From NCBI RefSeq assembly GCF_004363095.1, contig NZ_SNYO01000001.1:186001-250000 (forward strand): a stretch of 64,000 nucleotides of DNA. Direction: 5' to 3'. This stretch comes from Actinomycetospora succinea (GTDB lineage: Bacteria; Actinomycetota; Actinomycetes; Mycobacteriales; Pseudonocardiaceae). Position numbers and translations under genes: made by a program. Shown piece by piece: positions 1 to 9,647 of this stretch. Positions within the stretch are counted from its first letter, which is position 1. The number at the start of each line of letters is the position of its first letter. A model generated the notes under the pieces. That model made no database searches. It saw only the letters and a list, made by a program, of their open reading frames with translations, and was not told the DNA's origin.

Positions 1-1
1 G

Positions 2-1165
2 CGCGTCAACAGCCGGGTCCACGGCCTGGCCCTCGCCCAGTCGGCGGACGTCCACTCGACGCTGCAGGCCGCCGGCGTGCGCGTGGTCAAGGCCCGCGCG
101 TGGTTCGAGGAGAGCGACCGCACCAGCGCCACCCACGACGTCTGCATCGCCCACCCCGACGGCACCACCGAGACGATCACCGCCGACGTCGCCCTCATCG
201 CCACCGGCGCCTCGCCGCGGGTGCTGCCCGACGCCGCGCCGGACGGCAGGCGCATCCTCACGTGGCGCCAGATCTACGACCTCGACACGCTGCCCGAGCA
301 CCTCGTGGTCGTCGGGTCCGGCGTCACCGGCGCCGAGTTCGTGTCGGCGTACGCCGAGATGGGCGTGGCCGTGACGCTGATCTCCAGCCGCGACCGGGTG
401 CTGCCGCACGAGGACCCCGACGCCGCGGGCACGCTCGAGGAGGTCTTCACCGAGCGCGGCGTGCGGATCGAGCCGCGCTCGCGGGCCGAGAAGGTCGTCG
501 CCACGGCCGAGGGGGTGCGCGTCACGCTCACCGACGGCCGCGAGGTCGAGGGCTCGCACGCCCTGATGACCGTCGGCTCGGTGCCCAACACCGACGACAT
601 CGGCGCCGCCAACATCGGGCTGTCCCTCACCGACAGCGGTCACATCACGGTCGACCGGGTCTCGCGCACCGACGTGCCCGGCGTGTACGCGGCCGGCGAC
701 TGCACGGGGCTGCTCCCGCTGGCGTCGGTCGCGGCGATGCAGGGCCGCATCGCCATGTGGCACGCGCTGGGCGAGGGCGTCGCGCCGCTGCGTCTCAAGA
801 CGGTCGCGTCGGCGGTGTTCACGCGCCCCGAGGTGGCGACGGTCGGCATCAGCCACGCCCAGGTCGAGAGCGGCGAGTTCTCGGCCCGCGAGGTGATCAT
901 GCCGCTGGGCACCAACCCGCGCGCCAAGATGTCGGGGCTCCGCGAGGGCTTCGTCAAGATCTTCTGCCGGCCGGCGACGGGTGTCGTCATCGGCGGCGTG
1001 GTCGTGGCGCCGGTGGCCAGCGAGCTGATCCTCCCGCTGGCCATGGCGGTTCAGAACAACCTCACCGTCGGCGACCTCGCCCACACGTTCTCGATCTACC
1101 CCTCGCTGTCGGGGTCGGTGACCGAGGCCGGGCGGCGGCTGATGCAGCACGACGATCTCGACTAG
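2..1165 (+). CDS. lpdA: NAD(P)H-quinone / flavoprotein disulfide reductase, 3' part
   Basis: The reading frame is open from the window edge, so the N-terminus with the FAD loop is missing. The visible part has the second Rossmann motif VVVGSGVTGAEF, the FAD-binding stretch VYAAGDCTGLLPLAS, and a C-terminal dimerisation domain ending near SIYPSLSGSVTEAGRRL. This is the class I pyridine nucleotide-disulfide oxidoreductase fold of mycobacterial LpdA (Rv3303c type), a family acting as quinone reductase rather than true lipoamide dehydrogenase. The redox-active cysteine region is outside the window. Its nearness to glpD matches the Rv3302c-Rv3303c pairing. The stop overlaps the stop of the convergent regulator by 3 bases. 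Confidence 0.88.
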   Translation, partial: RVNSRVHGLALAQSADVHSTLQAAGVRVVKARAWFEESDRTSATHDVCIAHPDGTTETITADVALIATGASPRVLPDAAPDGRRILTWRQIYDLDTLPEHLVVVGSGVTGAEFVSAYAEMGVAVTLISSRDRVLPHEDPDAAGTLEEVFTERGVRIEPRSRAEKVVATAEGVRVTLTDGREVEGSHALMTVGSVPNTDDIGAANIGLSLTDSGHITVDRVSRTDVPGVYAAGDCTGLLPLASVAAMQGRIAMWHALGEGVAPLRLKTVASAVFTRPEVATVGISHAQVESGEFSAREVIMPLGTNPRAKMSGLREGFVKIFCRPATGVVIGGVVVAPVASELILPLAMAVQNNLTVGDLAHTFSIYPSLSGSVTEAGRRLMQHDDLD

Positions 1166-3885
1166 ACCTGCTGTACCCGGTCCCGCAGCGCGCGGCGGCC
1201 GGTGATCCGCAGCTTCCCGTAGACGTTGCGCAGGTGGTACTCGACGGTCTTCGCCGACACGAACAGCTCGGCGGCGATCTCGGGGTTGGTCCACCCGCGC
1301 CCGACGAGGCCGGCGATCTCACGCTCGCGGTCCGACAGCCCGTCGGTCCAGCGGCCGGGCTCGTCGGCGGGGTCGGCGGCCCCGTCGGCGGCGACGTCGC
1401 CGTCGGCGCGGGCGCGGTCCAGGAACGGCCGGGCGCCGAGGCGGGCGAAGGTCCGGCAGGCCTGGGCGAGCACCACGCGCCCGACGGCGGGCTCGCCGAC
1501 GCGCAGCAACAGGACGCCGTAGGCGTGGCGCAGCCGCGCGCGGTACCACGCGGGCTCGCCGCCCTCGGACGGGATCGCCAGCCCGTCCTCGAAGAGCCGG
1601 CACGCCAGCGCGATGTCCCCGCGCGCCGCGGCGAGCCGCCCGCCCACCCAGGCGCGCGCCACGGGCAGGCAGCTGCCCCGCACCGGCACGCGCGCGAGCT
1701 CGTCGATCGAGCGCTCCGCCTCCTCCCACCAGCCGAGGTCGATCTGGCTGTCGGCGATCGCCGGGAGCCACCAGCCCGACAGCAGGCGGACCCGGTCGGC
1801 CTCGATCGCGCCGGGGGTCAGCGCGGTCAGCGCGTCGAGGACCTCCCCGGGGCGGCCCGCGGCCTGGGCGATGGCGCCGTGGGCGAGGGCGAGGTGGACG
1901 CGCGGGCCGAGGAAGTCGGCGGCCTCGGCGCGCTCGGTGGCCACCGCGAGGTCCGCCCGCGCGGCGGCCTCCTCGCCGCGCCCGGCGTGCAGGATCGCCG
2001 ACAGGGAGCGCAGGGCGGCGTGGTCGAAGCTGCGGCCGTGCTGGTCGGCGCCCGCCATCGCGATCTCCAGCGCGCGGCGCGCCGCGTCCCACTCGCCGAG
2101 CAGGTAGTGGCACCACACGAGGTGCAGGTCGGCGGCCATCCCGAGGAACCGGGTGAACGGGGTGCGGCGGCGCGCGGCGACGGTGAGGTCGGCGACGGCG
2201 GGGTCGAGGCGGCCGACCAGCCCCGAGAGGATGCCGCGCTGGGTGAGCGCCGGGAGCTGGGGCGGCGCCGCGTCGACGGGGCGCTCGGGGAGGAAGCCGA
2301 GCGTGTCCAGACCGGCGGGCGCCCCCGCGGTGAGCGCCGTCCCGGCGGCCACGAAGGCGCGCGCGACCGCGCACAGCCGCGGCAGGCCGGGCTGGTCGCG
2401 CAGCGCCTGCTCGGCGGCGGCCGTCGCGGCCTCGCCGTTGCCGAGGTGGGAGTGCACGTAGGCGAGCTCGACGTCGATGCGGGCCCGCAGCTCCGAGCCC
2501 GCCGGCGCCTCGTCGCGCGCCACGAGCAGCAGGTCGCGCGCCCCGGCCACCTCGTCGCGGCAGAACGCGAGCAGCCCGCGGATCTCCGAGCGCGCCGCCG
2601 AGTCGGGCAGGCGCTCGACCGCCTCGGTGTGCTGGAGCGCGTCGCCCTCCCGCGCGGCGTAGACGAGCAGGCGGACCGCGTCGATCAGCCGCCGCCCGGC
2701 GAGGCCGTCGTCGTCGCTGCACTCGCAGGCCCACTCCAGGTACTCGGCGGCGGGCACCAGGTCGCCCCGATCGATCGCCTCGGTCGCCGCCGCGTCGAGG
2801 GCGTCGGCGAGGTCGGGGTCCGGGCCGTCGGTGGCGCCGACGAGGTGGCGCCAGCGCACGCTCCCGCCGGTGAGGTCGGCAGCCGCGCGGTGCAGGGCGC
2901 GCCGGCGGTCCGCGGGCGTGCCGGCGTAGACCGTGTCCCGCAGCAGCGGTGACGGGAACGTCAGGTGCTCGCCGGTCTCGTCGGCCTGGCGCACCGCGAG
3001 CCCCGCGTCGACGAGCTGGGCGGCGCACGTTGGGGCCTCGGGGCCGGCCAGCTCGGTCAGCGCGGTGAGCGGGGCCGGGTCGCCGAACGCCGCCATCGCC
3101 TCGAGCACCCGGCGGGGGCCGTCGGGGAGGGCGTCGAGCCGGGCGCGCAGCGCGGCGGTCATGGTGCCGGGCGGGCGGGGGCGTCCGAGCCGGTAGCGGT
3201 CGGGCAGGTCCGACTCCGCGAGCACCGCCCCGACGTGCAGCGGGTTGCCCGCGGTCTCCTCGTGCAGGCGCTGCACCGACCACGCCGTCCCGTGGCGCCC
3301 GGCGGCCCGGGTGAGGTCGTCGACGTCGGCGACGGTGAGGCCGTCGAGGTGCAGACGGACGGCGTCGTCACCCCACCCGCCGCCGGCCCCGGTGAGGTCG
3401 AGCCAGCCGTCGGGGCGGTCGCGGCCGGTCAGCACGGCGAGCACGCGCAGCGGGGTCAGCCGGCGCAGGAGCAGCCGCAGCACGCCGAGCGACTCCGGGT
3501 CGGCGCGGTCGAGGTCGTCGACGACGAACAGCACCGGCCCGCGACGGTCCAGGTCCTCCAGCGCGGCGAGCAGCGCGGTGCCGAGGAGGAGCGGGACGTC
3601 CGCGGTGCCCGTCCCGCCGGCGGCCCCCACGCAGCGCGCCAGCACCGCGCCGGGCGGCGCCGCGCCGCTGCTCGGGGCCCGGGTGCGGACGAGGGTGAAG
3701 TCGGCGAGGCCGGCGGCGAGGCGGTCGACGAGGTCGGACTTGCCGACCCCCGGGGCGCCGTCGAGCAGCACGACCGCCGCGATGCCGCCGCGCACCTGCT
3801 CGGCCAGCGCGTCGAGGCGCGCGAGCTCCCCGACCCGCCCCACGGCAGCACGCGTTCCCCCCACCCGGCGATCGTCGCCTGTCAT
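1162..3885 (-). CDS. LuxR-family regulator with N-terminal AAA/STAND ATPase
   Basis: About 907 residues from the ATG at 3885; an in-frame extension to 4089 reads through intergenic-looking sequence and is not preferred. A P-loop GAPGVGKS lies at residues 43-50 and a Walker B VVDDLD at about 121-126. A long helical TPR-like middle follows, then a C-terminal LuxR helix-turn-helix (LSDREREIAGLVGRG then AKTVEYHLRNVYGKL) in the last 65 residues. This is the LAL/MalT-like architecture, in which ATP and ligand binding control DNA binding. The gene stands alone, divergent from an ATP-grasp-like gene that may be a target. The inducer is not predictable. Confidence 0.87.
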   Translation of the reverse strand: MTGDDRRVGGTRAAVGRVGELARLDALAEQVRGGIAAVVLLDGAPGVGKSDLVDRLAAGLADFTLVRTRAPSSGAAPPGAVLARCVGAAGGTGTADVPLLLGTALLAALEDLDRRGPVLFVVDDLDRADPESLGVLRLLLRRLTPLRVLAVLTGRDRPDGWLDLTGAGGGWGDDAVRLHLDGLTVADVDDLTRAAGRHGTAWSVQRLHEETAGNPLHVGAVLAESDLPDRYRLGRPRPPGTMTAALRARLDALPDGPRRVLEAMAAFGDPAPLTALTELAGPEAPTCAAQLVDAGLAVRQADETGEHLTFPSPLLRDTVYAGTPADRRRALHRAAADLTGGSVRWRHLVGATDGPDPDLADALDAAATEAIDRGDLVPAAEYLEWACECSDDDGLAGRRLIDAVRLLVYAAREGDALQHTEAVERLPDSAARSEIRGLLAFCRDEVAGARDLLLVARDEAPAGSELRARIDVELAYVHSHLGNGEAATAAAEQALRDQPGLPRLCAVARAFVAAGTALTAGAPAGLDTLGFLPERPVDAAPPQLPALTQRGILSGLVGRLDPAVADLTVAARRRTPFTRFLGMAADLHLVWCHYLLGEWDAARRALEIAMAGADQHGRSFDHAALRSLSAILHAGRGEEAAARADLAVATERAEAADFLGPRVHLALAHGAIAQAAGRPGEVLDALTALTPGAIEADRVRLLSGWWLPAIADSQIDLGWWEEAERSIDELARVPVRGSCLPVARAWVGGRLAAARGDIALACRLFEDGLAIPSEGGEPAWYRARLRHAYGVLLLRVGEPAVGRVVLAQACRTFARLGARPFLDRARADGDVAADGAADPADEPGRWTDGLSDREREIAGLVGRGWTNPEIAAELFVSAKTVEYHLRNVYGKLRITGRRALRDRVQQV

Positions 3886-4078
3886 GGCCCCGAGAACTAG
3901 GGGATCTGCCTGGGGCACGCGGGCGTCCCCGCGCCGACGCTGGATCTCGTCGCCCGGACGGCGGGGGAGCAGGCGGTGACGGACTCCCCCCGACGTCCGT
4001 CGCCACCCGGCGCGGCGCGCCCCCTCGGTGCCGCGTAGCCGTCGTCCGGGCGACACCCCCGCGGACCCGGGAGTGCCC

Positions 4079-5107
4079 ATGATCACCATCGTTGACCCGG
4101 TCTCGACCGGCCGTGAGCTCTCCGCGTCGTTCGTCGAGCGCGGGGTCCTGCCGCTGCACCTCTACCAGCGCCGCTGCGCGCCGGCCTTCGAGGCCGACAC
4201 CCACCCGCACACTCTGCTCGTCGACGACCCGCGCGAGGCGCTGGGCGACCTCGCGGCCCGCGGGGTCACCGCGATCGTCGCGGGCAGCCACGGAGCGGTC
4301 GACGCGGCCGACGGGCTGTCCCACGCGCTCGGCCTGCCCCACCACGACGCCGCGACCGCCGCCGCGCGCCTCGACGGGCAGGCGCGGACCGAGGCGCTGC
4401 GCGCCGCCGGCCTCCCGGTCGCCGAGGGCCGGACCCGGGGCCCGCTGTTCGTCGTCAACACGGTCAGCGCGGGCGGGCGCCACGTGCTCGGCGACCTGCA
4501 GGCGGTGCGCGTGGACCGCGTCGCCGGCGGGCCGGTCGAGCGGCACACGGTGCTGATCCGCCGGGCGAGCGAGGTGCACGTCGCCGTCGTCGCCCACGTC
4601 AGCCACTGCCTGGACGCGCTCGGCGTGCGGGAGGGTCCCGCGCACACCGCCGTCCGGATGACCGCGGACGGGCCGCGCCTGGTGGGCTTCGCGCCGACGC
4701 TCACGCCGGCGTCGCAGGACCCGTCACTGCACCGCCCGGCGCTCGGCTACAGCCACGCCGACCTCGCCGCCGAGCGCTTCGCCGACCCGGCCGCGTTCGC
4801 GCTGCGGTTCACCGACCCCTACCGGCCCGACGCCTCGGTCGCGACCGTGCCGCTGTTCGTGCCGGCCACCGGCGTCGTCGCGGCCCGGCCCGGGCTCACC
4901 GCGCTCCGTGCGCTCCCGGGTTTCCACCGCGCCGAGGACCTGCTCGAGGTCGGCGACCCCGTGCACGGGAACGGCCCCGCCGGGACGGTGTATCTCCGCC
5001 ATCCCGACGAGGCCGTTCTCCGACGCTCGCTGAAGCAGCTGCACCACCTCGAGGAACGAGGGCAGCTCTACTCCCTGATTCCTACGCCCAGTCGAACGTG
5101 CGGGTGA
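4079..5107 (+). CDS. Degenerate, internally shortened ATP-grasp-like protein
   Basis: 342 residues from the ATG at 4079. The N-terminus ([10 protein letters not shown], then [23 protein letters not shown] near 65-86) matches the pre-ATP-grasp domain of carboxylate-amine ligases. The sequence then jumps at about residue 120 to [16 protein letters not shown] (124-139), a motif that normally follows the ATP-binding lysine and phosphate loop; that 60-70 residue segment is absent. Later [12 protein letters not shown] is kept, but the usual metal-binding Glu after GPRLV is Gly203. The frame is uninterrupted, so this is probably a non-catalytic relative rather than a fresh pseudogene. It overlaps the 3' end of glpK by 26 bases. 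Confidence 0.7.
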   Translation: MITIVDPVSTGRELSASFVERGVLPLHLYQRRCAPAFEADTHPHTLLVDDPREALGDLAARGVTAIVAGSHGAVDAADGLSHALGLPHHDAATAAARLDGQARTEALRAAGLPVAEGRTRGPLFVVNTVSAGGRHVLGDLQAVRVDRVAGGPVERHTVLIRRASEVHVAVVAHVSHCLDALGVREGPAHTAVRMTADGPRLVGFAPTLTPASQDPSLHRPALGYSHADLAAERFADPAAFALRFTDPYRPDASVATVPLFVPATGVVAARPGLTALRALPGFHRAEDLLEVGDPVHGNGPAGTVYLRHPDEAVLRRSLKQLHHLEERGQLYSLIPTPSRTCG

Positions 5108-6584
5108 CCGCCTTCTTCCACTCGGCGTAGAGCTCGTCGCGCAGCTTGTCGTCCATGCTCGGCGACCAGACCTTGTCCTGGGCCCAGTTGTCGCGGATGT
5201 CCTGCTCGGAGCCCCAGAAGCCCACCGCGAGGCCCGCGGCGTAGGCGGCACCGAGGGCCGTGGTCTCGGCGACCACGGGCCGGATGACGTCGACGCCGAG
5301 CAGGTCGGCCTGGAACTGCATGAGGACCTCGTTGCCGACCATGCCGCCGTCGACCTTGAGCGCGGTCAGCGGCACGCCGGAGTCGGCGTTCATGGCGTCG
5401 ATGACCTCGCGGGTCTGGAAGGCCGTGGCCTCCAGGACCGCGCGGGCGATGTGGCCCTTGTTGACGTAGCGGGTCAGCCCGACGATCACGCCGCGGGCGT
5501 CGGCGCGCCAGTACGGCGCGAACAGGCCGGAGAACGCCGGCACCACGTAGGCGCCGCCGTTGTCGTCGACCGACTTGGCGAGCTCCTCGATCTCCGGGGC
5601 CGACGAGATCATGCCGAGGTTGTCGCGCAGCCACTGCACCAGCGAGCCGGTGACCGCGATCGAGCCCTCGAGCGCGTACACCTGCGGCGCGTCACCGATC
5701 TTGTAGCAGACGGTGGTGAGCAGGCCGTTCTTCGACTCGACCTTCTCCGTGCCCGTGTTGAGCAGCACGAAGTTGCCGGTGCCGTAGGTGTTCTTGGCCT
5801 CGCCGGGGCTCAGGCAGGCCTGGCCGAAGGTGGCCGCCTGCTGGTCGCCGAGGATGCCGGCCACCGGCACGTCGGCGAACGTGCCGCGGGCGCGGATGGG
5901 GCCGTAGGTCTCGGACGACGACCGGATCTCCGGCAGCATCGCCATCGGGACACCGATCTCCTCGCAGAGCTGCGGGTCCCACTCGAGGGTGTCGATGTTC
6001 ATCAGCAGCGTGCGCGACGCGTTGGTCGGGTCGGTGACGTGCAGGCCGCCCTCGTTGCCGCCGGTGGCGTTCCAGAGCACCCAGGTGTCCATCGTCCCGA
6101 ACGCGAGCTCGCCGCGCTCGGCCCGCTCGCGGGCGCCGTCGACGTTGTCGAGGATCCAGCGGGCCTTGGGGCCGGCGAAGTACGTGGCCAGGGGCAGGCC
6201 GGTCTTCGCGCGGTAGCGCTCGGCGCCGCCGCCGAGCGCGCCGAGCTCGTCGCAGATCGCCTGGGTGCGGGTGTCCTGCCAGACGATCGCGTTGTGGATC
6301 GGCTCGCCGGTCGCCTTGTCCCAGATGACCGTGGTCTCGCGCTGGTTGGTGATGCCGACGGCGGCGATCTGGTCGGCGTTGATGTCGGCGCGGGCCAGCG
6401 CACCGCCGCAGACCTGGCGCGTGTTGCCCCAGATCTCCGCGGCGTCGTGCTCGACCCACCCTGCCTTCGGGAAGATCTGCTGGTGCTCGAGCTGGTCGAC
6501 CGCGACCACGTGGCCGGAGTGATCGAAGATCATGCACCGGGTCGACGTCGTGCCCTGGTCGATCGCGGCGACGTACTGCGTCAT
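5082..6584 (-). CDS. glpK: Glycerol kinase
   Basis: 500 residues, the normal length of the FGGY-family glycerol kinase. It phosphorylates glycerol to sn-glycerol 3-phosphate in the cytoplasm. The N-terminal phosphate loop DQGTTSTR (9-16), the [14 protein letters not shown] glycerol-contact region and the second-domain [13 protein letters not shown] segment are all present. It follows glpF on the same strand after a 73-base gap carrying a small hairpin, so the two are likely co-transcribed. With glpD, which diverges from glpF, it forms a complete glycerol-to-DHAP route. Confidence 0.97.
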   Translation of the reverse strand: MTQYVAAIDQGTTSTRCMIFDHSGHVVAVDQLEHQQIFPKAGWVEHDAAEIWGNTRQVCGGALARADINADQIAAVGITNQRETTVIWDKATGEPIHNAIVWQDTRTQAICDELGALGGGAERYRAKTGLPLATYFAGPKARWILDNVDGARERAERGELAFGTMDTWVLWNATGGNEGGLHVTDPTNASRTLLMNIDTLEWDPQLCEEIGVPMAMLPEIRSSSETYGPIRARGTFADVPVAGILGDQQAATFGQACLSPGEAKNTYGTGNFVLLNTGTEKVESKNGLLTTVCYKIGDAPQVYALEGSIAVTGSLVQWLRDNLGMISSAPEIEELAKSVDDNGGAYVVPAFSGLFAPYWRADARGVIVGLTRYVNKGHIARAVLEATAFQTREVIDAMNADSGVPLTALKVDGGMVGNEVLMQFQADLLGVDVIRPVVAETTALGAAYAAGLAVGFWGSEQDIRDNWAQDKVWSPSMDDKLRDELYAEWKKAVTRTFDWA

Positions 6585-6632
6585 GCCTGGTCTCCTGGCG
6601 ATGTCGGGAGGATCGATGTCGTGGAGGGAGGG

Positions 6633-6652
6633 CCGTCGCCCGTCGGCGACGG
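6633..6652. other. Small hairpin between glpF and glpK
   Basis: A perfect 8-bp stem CCGTCGCC/GGCGACGG encloses CGTC. It lies just after the glpF stop (minus strand) and upstream of glpK. No U-tract follows. It could be a processing or attenuation element tuning glpK relative to glpF; chance formation is possible in this GC-rich DNA. Confidence 0.4.
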
Positions 6653-6657
6653 TCCGG

Positions 6658-7380
6658 TCAGCCCGTCTTGACGGGCGCGATCAGCGCGACGAGCGCCGCG
6701 AGCACCGCGCCGACGAGCGGCGCGACGACCGGCACCCACGAGTAGCCCCAGTCGGGCTTGCCCTTGCCGCGGATCGGCAGCACCGCGTAGGCGATGCGCG
6801 GCCCGAGGTCACGGGCCGGGTTGATCGCGTAGCCGGTCGACCCACCGAGGGCCTGGCCGATGCCCATGACGACCGCGGCCGCGGCACCGTAGATCGCCGG
6901 GCTGCTGCCGTAGGGGTTGACCAGCAGGAACAGCACCAGGGCGAACGTCGCGATCATCTCGGTGACGAAGTTCCACGCCGGCTTCTTGATCGGCGGGTTG
7001 GTCGAGAAGATGTTCAGCGTCCCCGAGTTGTCCTCGTTGGCGTCGAACTGCAGCTTGTAGACCAGCCAGGCGAGGACGGCACCGACGAAGGCACCCAGGA
7101 ACTGGCCGATCAGGTAGAACGGCACCTGGCCCCAGGGCGTCCCGCCGTTGATGGCGCTGGCCAGGGTGACGGCGGGGTTGATCGCGCCGCCCGAGGCGTC
7201 CGCGATGCTCGCGCCGGCGAACACGCCGAAGCCCCAGCCAAAGGTGATCAGCACCCACGATGCCGTGTCCCCGTCGGCGTTCGTGCGGGTCAGCAGCACG
7301 TTGGCCACGACCCCACAGCCGAAGAGGAGCAGCACCATGGTGCCGAGGAACTCCGAGAGAATGATGCTTCCGGCACCCAC
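6658..7380 (-). CDS. glpF: Glycerol uptake facilitator (aquaglyceroporin, MIP family)
   Basis: 240 residues from the GTG at 7380, chosen because a GGGAG ribosome-binding site sits 5 bases upstream; a longer in-frame ATG at 7419 lacks one. Six hydrophobic segments are visible. The two pore half-helices carry NPA at 68-70 and NPAR at 187-190, the classic MIP signature, and the Asp after NPAR is typical of glycerol-conducting members. It is an inner-membrane channel for glycerol, which GlpK then traps. It is the first gene of a glpF-glpK pair, divergent from glpD. Confidence 0.95.
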   Translation of the reverse strand: MGAGSIILSEFLGTMVLLLFGCGVVANVLLTRTNADGDTASWVLITFGWGFGVFAGASIADASGGAINPAVTLASAINGGTPWGQVPFYLIGQFLGAFVGAVLAWLVYKLQFDANEDNSGTLNIFSTNPPIKKPAWNFVTEMIATFALVLFLLVNPYGSSPAIYGAAAAVVMGIGQALGGSTGYAINPARDLGPRIAYAVLPIRGKGKPDWGYSWVPVVAPLVGAVLAALVALIAPVKTG

Positions 7381-7692
7381 GAGGACTCCCTGTCGACGGC
7401 GACCCGGCCTCTGCGACACGCTCGTCCGGTGCTCCCCCCGCGGGTCCTGGGCGCGCGTTGATCGCGAACGCTAGTGGCGCGGTTCACCGTGTGTCCATGT
7501 TCCGCGCGGATCTCGGGGGTGACGAGGTGATTCGGCGGGCATCCGACCACCAGGACGGAGCAGACGGCTGCCCCGCGTGCTCGGTGCCGAGGGCCGCGTT
7601 ACCGCGTTAGCGTGAGTGGGAGCGCCCTCGGGTCGCCGATGACGGCACGACCGGCACGCTGTGGTGACGACAACGAACGAGAGGGGTCGGAC
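7381..7692. other. Divergent glpF / glpD promoter region
   Basis: 312 bases without a convincing gene lie between the glpF and glpD starts. Transcription must leave in both directions from here. I cannot assign a firm -35/-10 pair or a named operator. The segment 7480-7520 is the least GC-rich part and is the likeliest place for promoter and regulator sites. The two ribosome-binding sites sit at the edges (CTCCC at about 7386 for glpF, GAGAGG at about 7679 for glpD). Confidence 0.5.
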
Positions 7693-9483
7693 GTGGGCGC
7701 GCAAGACGGGGGAACGACCGGGGCCGGCACGGCGGGGGAGGCGCAGGCCGAGGCGCTCGACGCGGCGGCGGAGCCCGCCCGTCTGGGACCGGCGTCGCGG
7801 GAGCGCGCGTGGGATCGGCTCGCGTCGGAGAAGTTCGACGTCGTCGTGGTCGGCGGCGGCGTGGTCGGCACGGGCGCGGCGCTGGACGCGGCGACCCGGG
7901 GCCTGAAGGTCGCCCTCGTCGAGGCGCGCGACCTGGGCTCGGGGACGTCGAGCCGGTCGTCGAAGCTCTTCCACGGCGGGCTGCGCTACCTCGAGCAGCT
8001 CGACTTCGGGCTGGTCCGCGAGGCGCTGCGGGAGCGCGAGCTCAACCTGACGCGCCTCGCCCCGCACCTGATCAAGCCGGTCAGCTTCCTCTACCCGCTG
8101 ACCAAGCACTGGGAGCGTCCGTACGTCACCGCCGGCGTGACGCTCTACGACACGATGGGCGGCAAGAGCTCGCTGCCCCACCAGAAGCAGCTCACCCGCT
8201 CGGGCGCGCTGCGCATGGCGCCGGCGCTCAAGCGCAGCGCCCTGGTCGGGGCCATCCGCTACTACGACGCCCAGGCCGACGACGCCCGCCACACCATGAC
8301 GGTCGGGCGCACCGCGGCCCAGTACGGCGCCGTGGTGCGCACCTCGACCCAGGTCGTCGACTTCCTCCACGAGGTCGACCGGGTCGCCGGCGTGCGCGTC
8401 CGCGACGTCGAGACCGGGCGCGAGACCGAGGTCCGCGCGTCGGTCGTCGTCAACTGCACGGGCGTGTGGACCGACCAGATGCAGCACGCCGCGGGCACCC
8501 GCGGGCGCTTCCGGGTCAAGGCCTCGAAGGGCGTCCACTTCCTCGTGGCGCGCGACAAGATCCCGTCGGACACCGGCATGATCCTGCGCACCGAGAAGTC
8601 GGTCCTGTTCGTCATCCCGTGGCGCAACCACTGGATCGTCGGCACCACCGACACCGACTGGAACCTCGACCTGGCCCACCCCGCGGCCACGCGCAAGGAC
8701 CTCGACTACCTGCTCGAGCACGTCAACTCGGTGCTGGTCACGCCGCTGACCCACGACGACATCGAGGGCGTGTACGCGGGCCTGCGCCCGCTGCTCGCCG
8801 GCGAGAGCGAGGAGACCTCGAAGCTCTCCCGCGAGCACGCCGTGTCGCGGGTCATGCCGGGCCTCGTGGCGATCGCGGGCGGCAAGTACACGACCTACCG
8901 CGTGATGGCCGCCGACGCGATCGACGCCGCGTCCGAGGACATCCCGACCCGCGTCGCCCCGTCGGTCACCGACCGGGTGCCGCTCGTCGGGGCCGACGGC
9001 TACTTCGCGCTGGTCAACCAGGCCGAGCAGCTGGGCGTGCGCCACGGGCTGCACCCGCACCGCGTGCGCCACCTGCTCGACCGCTACGGCTCGCAGCTGC
9101 ACGGCCTGCTCGCCATGGCCGACGACGACCCGTCGCTGCTCGAGCCGGTGCCGGCCTCGCCGGACTACCTGCGCGTGGAGATCGCCTACGCGGTCGCCTA
9201 CGAGGGCGCGATCCACCTCGACGACGTCCTCACCCGGCGCACCCGCATCTCGATCGAGTACGCCCACCGCGGCGTCGACTCGGCCGAGGCGGTCGGCGCG
9301 CAGATGGCGCCGCTGCTGGGGTGGACCGACGAGCAGCGCGACCTCGAGGTCCGCTCGTACATCGAGCGGGTCCAGGCCGAGCGCGACTCGCAGTCGGTCG
9401 ACACCGACATCGAGGCCGACAAGCTGCGCGTCGCGGCGCCCGACCCGCGGGCCCCGCGCCTCGCGGCGCTCGGCACCGGCTGA
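7693..9483 (+). CDS. glpD: Glycerol-3-phosphate dehydrogenase, FAD-dependent
   Basis: 596 residues from the GTG at 7693, preceded by GAGAGG at a good distance; the in-frame start at 7612 lacks support. The FAD Rossmann motif GGGVVG falls at 54-59, followed by the characteristic GTSSRSSKLFHGGLRYLEQ segment. A C-terminal domain of the GlpD_C type follows. The enzyme oxidises glycerol 3-phosphate to dihydroxyacetone phosphate at the membrane, passing electrons to quinone. It is the Rv3302c (GlpD2) counterpart by context. A strong nested hairpin begins 25 bases after the stop. Confidence 0.95.
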   Translation: MGAQDGGTTGAGTAGEAQAEALDAAAEPARLGPASRERAWDRLASEKFDVVVVGGGVVGTGAALDAATRGLKVALVEARDLGSGTSSRSSKLFHGGLRYLEQLDFGLVREALRERELNLTRLAPHLIKPVSFLYPLTKHWERPYVTAGVTLYDTMGGKSSLPHQKQLTRSGALRMAPALKRSALVGAIRYYDAQADDARHTMTVGRTAAQYGAVVRTSTQVVDFLHEVDRVAGVRVRDVETGRETEVRASVVVNCTGVWTDQMQHAAGTRGRFRVKASKGVHFLVARDKIPSDTGMILRTEKSVLFVIPWRNHWIVGTTDTDWNLDLAHPAATRKDLDYLLEHVNSVLVTPLTHDDIEGVYAGLRPLLAGESEETSKLSREHAVSRVMPGLVAIAGGKYTTYRVMAADAIDAASEDIPTRVAPSVTDRVPLVGADGYFALVNQAEQLGVRHGLHPHRVRHLLDRYGSQLHGLLAMADDDPSLLEPVPASPDYLRVEIAYAVAYEGAIHLDDVLTRRTRISIEYAHRGVDSAEAVGAQMAPLLGWTDEQRDLEVRSYIERVQAERDSQSVDTDIEADKLRVAAPDPRAPRLAALGTG

Positions 9484-9508
9484 CCGCTCCTCCCGCCGAA
9501 CCCTCCCG

Positions 9509-9567
9509 CGAGGAGCGAGGGACTCCCCGGCTGCGTGGGACGCAGCGAGGGAGTCCCTCGCTCCTCG
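9509..9567. terminator. Long nested hairpin after glpD
   Basis: Two perfect 19-base arms (9509-9527 and 9549-9567) enclose a 21-base loop. The loop itself contains a second stem, GCTGCGT/ACGCAGC around GGG. It sits between the glpD stop and the next start, fitting a rho-independent-like terminator, although no T-run follows. The nested design and length also resemble mobile palindromic repeat elements of GC-rich actinobacteria, so it is either a terminator or such an element co-opted as one. Confidence 0.6.
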
Positions 9568-9647
9568 TCGGGGCGCGCGGACGGGCGAGCAGGGACGCCG
9601 GACGCGCGGCACTGGTCGCGTCCGGTGCCGGGCGCTGGAGTGGTCGC

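Noticed and set aside
100-2952. Long open frames antisense to or out of frame with known genes (for example a 950-codon frame here)
   Set aside because: They are shadows caused by high G+C. Their products are Arg/Ala/Gly/Pro-rich with no domain, while the overlapping frames hold recognisable enzymes.
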